This document shows, in pieces, positions 60,265 through 64,000 of a DNA stretch of 64,000 nucleotides. A model generated the notes under the pieces. It was not told where the DNA came from. It was given only the letters and a program-made list of their open reading frames with translations, and ran no database searches. A program made the position numbers and the translations under genes. The stretch lies in assembly GCF_900302505.1 (NCBI RefSeq), contig NZ_OMOJ01000001.1:620001-684000 (forward strand). Reading direction: 5' to 3'. Each line of letters starts with the position of its first letter. Within the stretch, counting starts at the first letter, position 1. The DNA comes from Pseudoprimorskyibacter insulae (lineage in GTDB: Bacteria > Pseudomonadota > Alphaproteobacteria > Rhodobacterales > Rhodobacteraceae).

Positions 60265-61109
60265 GATTTGTGACTGCTATCCATGAGGGAGTCGCCGATC
60301 CTCGCACCGGCAATCGCGCCCTGAAAACCAAGAGCGGCCGAGGCCTCTTGTCCCGCCTCGCGCAGCAGGGCGATGTATTCGGGCTTTTTGGCTTCGTCGA
60401 AACGGAAGATGGGAAAAGCGATGCTGATCGCGGCCACGGATTTGCCCATGTGATCAAGGATTGGCGTTGCCATGCATCGCACGCCTGCTTCGCTCTCTTC
60501 GATTTCTTCGGCGTAGCCCTGTTGCCGGACGGTTTCGAGCTGGGCGCGAAACTCAGCCGGGTCGGTAATGGTGCGCGGGGCGATGGGGTCAAAGGCCATG
60601 GCGCTGGTTCTTTCACCGATCTCTTCAGCGTCACACCATGCCAAGAGCGCCTTCCCGAGCGATGTGGAGTGCAGCGGGTTTCGCAAACCGAGGGTGGATT
60701 GCATAGACAGGCTGTAAAATGAATCGAACTTGTGGATGTAGGTCACTTTCTGCTCGCGGCTGTCCATGACCCCGAGGTTGATCGACTCGCCCGTCGCGCG
60801 GGACAGTTTTCCCATGACGCGATCCGCGACTTTGAGCAGATCCGCGCGGCCACTCAAAGATCGGGCGGCGAGGCTGAACAATTTCAGTGTCAGCGAATAT
60901 TTCTCTGTGTCGGCGTCCTGCTCGGCATAACCGAGGTCCACGAGGGTATTCAGCAACCTGTGCGCCGTCGTTTTGGATGTCATGGCAGCCTGCGCAATGT
61001 CACTCAGGCTGGCCGTTTTCGCATCGGTCAGCGTCTCGAAGACAGCAAAGACCTTGAGGACCGCTGCGGCGTTTTCAGTTTTGACGGGCGAATCAGACAT
61101 GGTTTGCAT
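60261..61109 (-). CDS. IclR-family transcriptional regulator
   Basis: A 282-residue regulator. An N-terminal winged helix (VLKVFAVFETLTDAKTASLS, MTSKTTAHRLLNTLVDLGYA) is followed by the IclR effector domain (INLGVMDSREQKVTYIHKFD, LHSTSLGKALLAWCDAEEI, GVRCMATPILDHMGKSVAAI). The domain order and KdgR-like sequence fit control of uronate or pectin-type sugar genes. It is divergent from the GH105 gene and probably represses it. An in-frame ATG at 61100 is an equally good start. Confidence 0.9.
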   Translation of the reverse strand: MQTMSDSPVKTENAAAVLKVFAVFETLTDAKTASLSDIAQAAMTSKTTAHRLLNTLVDLGYAEQDADTEKYSLTLKLFSLAARSLSGRADLLKVADRVMGKLSRATGESINLGVMDSREQKVTYIHKFDSFYSLSMQSTLGLRNPLHSTSLGKALLAWCDAEEIGERTSAMAFDPIAPRTITDPAEFRAQLETVRQQGYAEEIEESEAGVRCMATPILDHMGKSVAAISIAFPIFRFDEAKKPEYIALLREAGQEASAALGFQGAIAGARIGDSLMDSSHKS

Positions 61110-61267
61110 TCTTCTCTTTTCGGAACCGCATTCCGCTTTTCTTGAGCGGGATTGTCAACAGAGCAATCAAAAATTTCAGCAACACACTGAAATTACGTGA
61201 TTAATTATCTATTTGGCCGCTCATAAAACTCTGTTGCCAGACGGAATGGATTGTGGTTTCTTTAAAA

Positions 61268-62437
61268 ATGGAATTAGGTTCCGAAAAAGTCAACACGTTT
61301 AGAGGTCTCGACACAGCGATGCATCCACTCTTGCGCCAGAAACAGCACCTGCTAGTCCGGGACGACGTGCGTGAACTGATCGACCGCCTTACGACCAATC
61401 TGATCAATATCGACGATACGACCGGCGATTTTCTGCTGCGGCTCGATGATGGGCGTGTGATCGACACCAAAGGCTGGGCCGGGTGGGAATGGACGCACGG
61501 CATCGGGTTGTACGGGCTGTTCAAGTATTGGGAAACCACAGGCGACGCCCGCGCGATGGAGATCATCACCACATGGTTCGATGATCGCCTCGCCGAGGGG
61601 ACGCCGACCAAGAACATCAATACCGTGGCCCCGTTTTTGACGCTGGCCTGCCTGTACGAACGCGATCCGAACCCGATCTGGCGCACCTATCTGGAACGCT
61701 GGGCGGATTGGGTGATGTATGAGATGCCGCGCACCCGCGAAGGTGGGTTGCAGCACATCGTCTACAACAACGTCAACGACCAACAGATGTGGGACGACAC
61801 GCTGATGATGAGCGTGATGCCCTTGGCCAAGATCGGCCTTGTCCTGAACCGTCCCGAATTCGTCGAGGAAGCCAAGTACCAGTTCCTGATCCATTCCCAG
61901 TACCTCGCAGATACGACCTCGGGGCTGTGGTTCCATGGCTGGACCTTCGACGGAAACCACAATTTCGCTCGGGCACTTTGGGCGCGGGGCAACAGCTGGA
62001 TCACCATCGCCATCCCGGAATTCATTGATCTGCTGGATCTGCCCGAAGGTGATCCGCTGCGGCGGCATCTGTTGTCGCTGTTGGCGCGGCAGGCGGCAGC
62101 GTTGAAGGCGACGCAGGATGCGTCTGGGCTGTGGCATACGCTTTTGGACGATCCTGACAGCTACCTAGAAGCCTCGGCCACGGCTGGTTTTGCGTATGGC
62201 CTGCTGAAATCGGTCCGCAAACGCTATCTGCCGCCAGAGTATCTGAATGTGGCCGAACGTGCCGTCAAAGGTGTTGTCGACAACATCAGCCCCGAGGGCG
62301 AGCTGATGCAGGTCTCTTTTGGCACAGCCATGGGCGACGATCTCGATTTTTACCGCGACATCCGACGGACGTCGATGCCTTACGGCCAGGCCATGGCGAT
62401 GCTGTGCCTTAGCGAATTTTTGCAAACCTACATCTGA
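61268..62437 (+). CDS. GH105/GH88-type unsaturated glycuronyl hydrolase
   Basis: A 389-residue (alpha/alpha)6-barrel enzyme without signal peptide. Recognisable blocks are WAGWEWTHGIGLYGLFKYWE, WVMYEMPRTREGGLQHIVYN, MWDDTLMMSVMPLAKIG (catalytic Asp region), WFHGWTFDGNHNFARALWAR, GNSWITIAIPEF and LLDDPDSYLEASATAGFAYG. Such enzymes remove the unsaturated uronic acid left by polysaccharide lyases (pectin, rhamnogalacturonan, ulvan). The start is uncertain: GTG 61253, ATG 61268 or ATG 61319 are possible, none with a strong ribosome site. Confidence 0.88.
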   Translation: MELGSEKVNTFRGLDTAMHPLLRQKQHLLVRDDVRELIDRLTTNLINIDDTTGDFLLRLDDGRVIDTKGWAGWEWTHGIGLYGLFKYWETTGDARAMEIITTWFDDRLAEGTPTKNINTVAPFLTLACLYERDPNPIWRTYLERWADWVMYEMPRTREGGLQHIVYNNVNDQQMWDDTLMMSVMPLAKIGLVLNRPEFVEEAKYQFLIHSQYLADTTSGLWFHGWTFDGNHNFARALWARGNSWITIAIPEFIDLLDLPEGDPLRRHLLSLLARQAAALKATQDASGLWHTLLDDPDSYLEASATAGFAYGLLKSVRKRYLPPEYLNVAERAVKGVVDNISPEGELMQVSFGTAMGDDLDFYRDIRRTSMPYGQAMAMLCLSEFLQTYI

Positions 62438-62519
62438 ACCCATTCGGATGGAGCCAAACGGGACGGACACGACCGTGGAGGACGGTCCCGGCCCGATCAA
62501 CAACAGTGGAGGAACTGAC

Positions 62520-63803
62520 ATGAAACTGACGCGTAGACTATTTCTTGGGTCGATGGGCACCGCAACGGCAGCCACCATTCTGCCCGCATTCCCGGCGTTT
62601 GCCCAGGATCGCTCGATCCGGCATTTCTGGTGGGGCAACCCAACCCGAGACAAGAACACCTTTAATGTGATCGACCTGTTCCAAGGCGCCAACCCCGGCA
62701 TCAAGGTGTCAGGCGAAACCATCGGCTGGGGCGATTACTGGACCAAGATGGCCACGCAAACCGCCGGCGGCAACATGGCGGACGTGATCCAGATGGCGCA
62801 CACGTTCATTCACGAATATGTCGGCCGCGGCGCGATTAAACCGTTGGACGAATTCGTCGGCAATGGCATTGACCTGTCGAACTACGATGCGGGCGCAAAC
62901 GATGTCGGCACCATCGACGGCAAGCTGTACGGCATCAATATCGGCTCTACCACGCAGGCGATCCCCTACAACATTCGGGCATTTGAGGACGCCGGGATCG
63001 ACGTGGATACGCTGGCCTGGACCACCGAAGACCTCGCCGCCGCCTGCGCCGCGATCACCGAAAAATCCGGTGGCGCGATGACCGGATCCGAGGATCTGTC
63101 GCTGTATCTTGAGAACTTCGAAGTCTGGGTGCGCTCGACCGGGCGTGACCTGTATTCCGAAGACGGCAAGCTGGAAATGACCGCAGAGGATGTGCAGTCC
63201 TATTGGGAATTCTGGGGCGGTTTGCGCGATGCGGGCTTTGTCGAAGGCAAGGACGCGACCGTGATCCTCGATAAGGGCATGGCCGACCTTGGCATCACCA
63301 AGGGCACGACCGCGATGACCTTCCGCTATGCCAACCAAGTTGGAGCAGTTCAAAGCCTGATGACCGATCCCGTCGGCGCGGCGCGGGTTCCGCAACGCCC
63401 CGGAACCGGCAACGGCCATTATGTGCTGCCGTCGATGTTCCTGTGCATGACGCGCGACGTGGGCGATATCGATGCGGCCAACGCCTATATCGATTTCTGG
63501 ATCAACAACCCAGAAGCACTCAAGTCGCTGGGCATCGACCGTGGCATTCCGCCCAGTCAGATGGGCCGCGATGCGATCGAACCGACCTTGTCGGACGTCG
63601 ATAAGAACGTCGTCGCGTTCTTTGGCGGCGTGCAGGATCAGGTCGGGCCGGTTCCGAACGCTACCCCCAAAGGGGCTGGCGAGGTTCGCGACGCCTTCAT
63701 GCGCACGGGAACTGACGTTGTGCTGGGCAATATGCCCGCCGATGAGGCCGCCGGTCAGTTCATTCAGGACGCCGAAAGCATCCTGATCCGCGCCAACCGC
63801 TAA
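62520..63803 (+). CDS. Sugar ABC transporter substrate-binding protein
   Basis: A 427-residue family 1 extracellular solute-binding protein from ATG 62520, with GGAGGAACTGAC before it. A twin-arginine-like start (MKLTRRLFLGSMGTATAATI) and cleavage near AFAQ indicate export. The body shows typical blocks: FEDAGIDVDTLAWTTEDLAA and the aromatic sugar-binding WEFWGGLRDAGF. It follows the GH105 gene by about 80 bp and precedes an ABC permease, so it probably imports the oligosaccharide that the GH105 enzyme cuts. Confidence 0.9.
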   Translation: MKLTRRLFLGSMGTATAATILPAFPAFAQDRSIRHFWWGNPTRDKNTFNVIDLFQGANPGIKVSGETIGWGDYWTKMATQTAGGNMADVIQMAHTFIHEYVGRGAIKPLDEFVGNGIDLSNYDAGANDVGTIDGKLYGINIGSTTQAIPYNIRAFEDAGIDVDTLAWTTEDLAAACAAITEKSGGAMTGSEDLSLYLENFEVWVRSTGRDLYSEDGKLEMTAEDVQSYWEFWGGLRDAGFVEGKDATVILDKGMADLGITKGTTAMTFRYANQVGAVQSLMTDPVGAARVPQRPGTGNGHYVLPSMFLCMTRDVGDIDAANAYIDFWINNPEALKSLGIDRGIPPSQMGRDAIEPTLSDVDKNVVAFFGGVQDQVGPVPNATPKGAGEVRDAFMRTGTDVVLGNMPADEAAGQFIQDAESILIRANR

Positions 63804-63882
63804 GACCGATGGCCGGTCCCTGTGCGCGCCCGGCGGGTTTGCGTACAGGGGCCGGCCCACACGCACGAAAGCAACACACCTT

Positions 63883-64000
63883 ATGTTCCGCTTTTTACGC
63901 AGAAACGCTGCCGGATACGTTTTCCTGTCGCCGTGGCTGGTGGGCTTTGTGTTCCTAGCCCTGGGACCGATCCTTGCCTCGCTCTACATGAGCTTTACTC
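63883..64000 (+). CDS. Sugar ABC transporter permease, N-terminal part
   Basis: The gene starts at ATG 63883 and runs off the window. The 39 residues read MFRFLRRNAAGYVFLSPWLV then GFVFLALGPILASLYMSFT, the first membrane helix of a UgpA/MalF-type permease. It belongs to the operon of the preceding substrate-binding protein. Confidence 0.85.
   Translation, partial: MFRFLRRNAAGYVFLSPWLVGFVFLALGPILASLYMSFT

Noticed and set aside
1-64000. CRISPR array
   Set aside because: No run of evenly spaced identical repeats with unique spacers was seen; the 21-bp units at 47027 have no spacers.

Overview
The window looks like a chromosomal segment of a marine-type alphaproteobacterium of the Rhodobacteraceae (Roseobacter group). 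The inference rests on the protein families and their style: an SdhE end, an LdtR-like MarR regulator, paired DUF1194 proteins, ThyX, a Zur-ZnuABC cluster, DUF3572 next to a PleD-derived protein, and an H-NOX/GGDEF pair. The core is GC-rich with many 4-base ATGA or TTGA gene overlaps.

Region 1 (1-26.4 kb) is mostly core genome. It holds sdhE (partial), a MarR regulator, two DUF1194 von Willebrand-like secreted proteins, gloA, a surface lipoprotein with its Slam-type exporter, thyX, a lower-GC hicAB toxin-antitoxin operon with a third gene, hpf, suhB, a GFA-fold protein, a rhomboid protease, tRNA-Leu(TAA), and xylB. Next comes a zinc-uptake regulon: znuA faces zur-znuC-znuB across a palindromic Zur-type operator. 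Then come an aldo/keto reductase, a DMT transporter, a NUDIX hydrolase, DUF983, an EF-hand protein followed by an ECF sigma/anti-sigma-like/periplasmic sensor operon, and a cyclic-di-GMP/NO signalling stretch (enzyme-dead PleD homologue, DUF3572, HAD phosphatase, H-NOX lacking its heme-ligand histidine, HNOBA-GGDEF protein). An MscS channel and tRNA-Gln(TTG) close the region.

Region 2 (26.45-58.75 kb) is a genomic island of about 32 kb inserted in the 3' end of tRNA-Gln. A 25-bp direct repeat (26450-26474 and 58726-58750) marks attL and attR, and a 656-residue tyrosine integrase lies just inside attL. The cargo is defence-like and mobile: an orphan Xre/MbcA/ParS-type antitoxin with a 15-bp inverted-repeat operator; a 1712-residue protein combining an SF1 helicase, a Vsr/DUF559-type nuclease and a GreA/GreB C-terminal-like domain; a Gabija pair (gajA-gajB); a small topoisomerase-type zinc-finger protein; a four-gene module with two overlapping tyrosine recombinases, a helix-turn-helix protein and an unknown protein, headed by five 21-bp tandem repeats; and a YhaO-YhaN (SbcD-SbcC-like) pair. 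The right part of the island carries decayed genes (IS3 transposase, P-type ATPase tail, universal stress protein) around an intact beta-CASP metallo-beta-lactamase, a CPBP protease and an alpha/beta hydrolase.

Region 3 (58.75-64 kb) begins with about 360 bp that nearly duplicate the attL-proximal DNA and the integrase start. These are the remnant of a second related island at the same site, cut off by a degenerate IS3-type element. A carbohydrate-use locus follows: SGNH hydrolase and IclR regulator (minus), facing a GH105-type unsaturated glycuronyl hydrolase, a sugar ABC substrate-binding protein and the start of an ABC permease.

All assignments come from reading sequence and translated proteins by eye; no database search was run.
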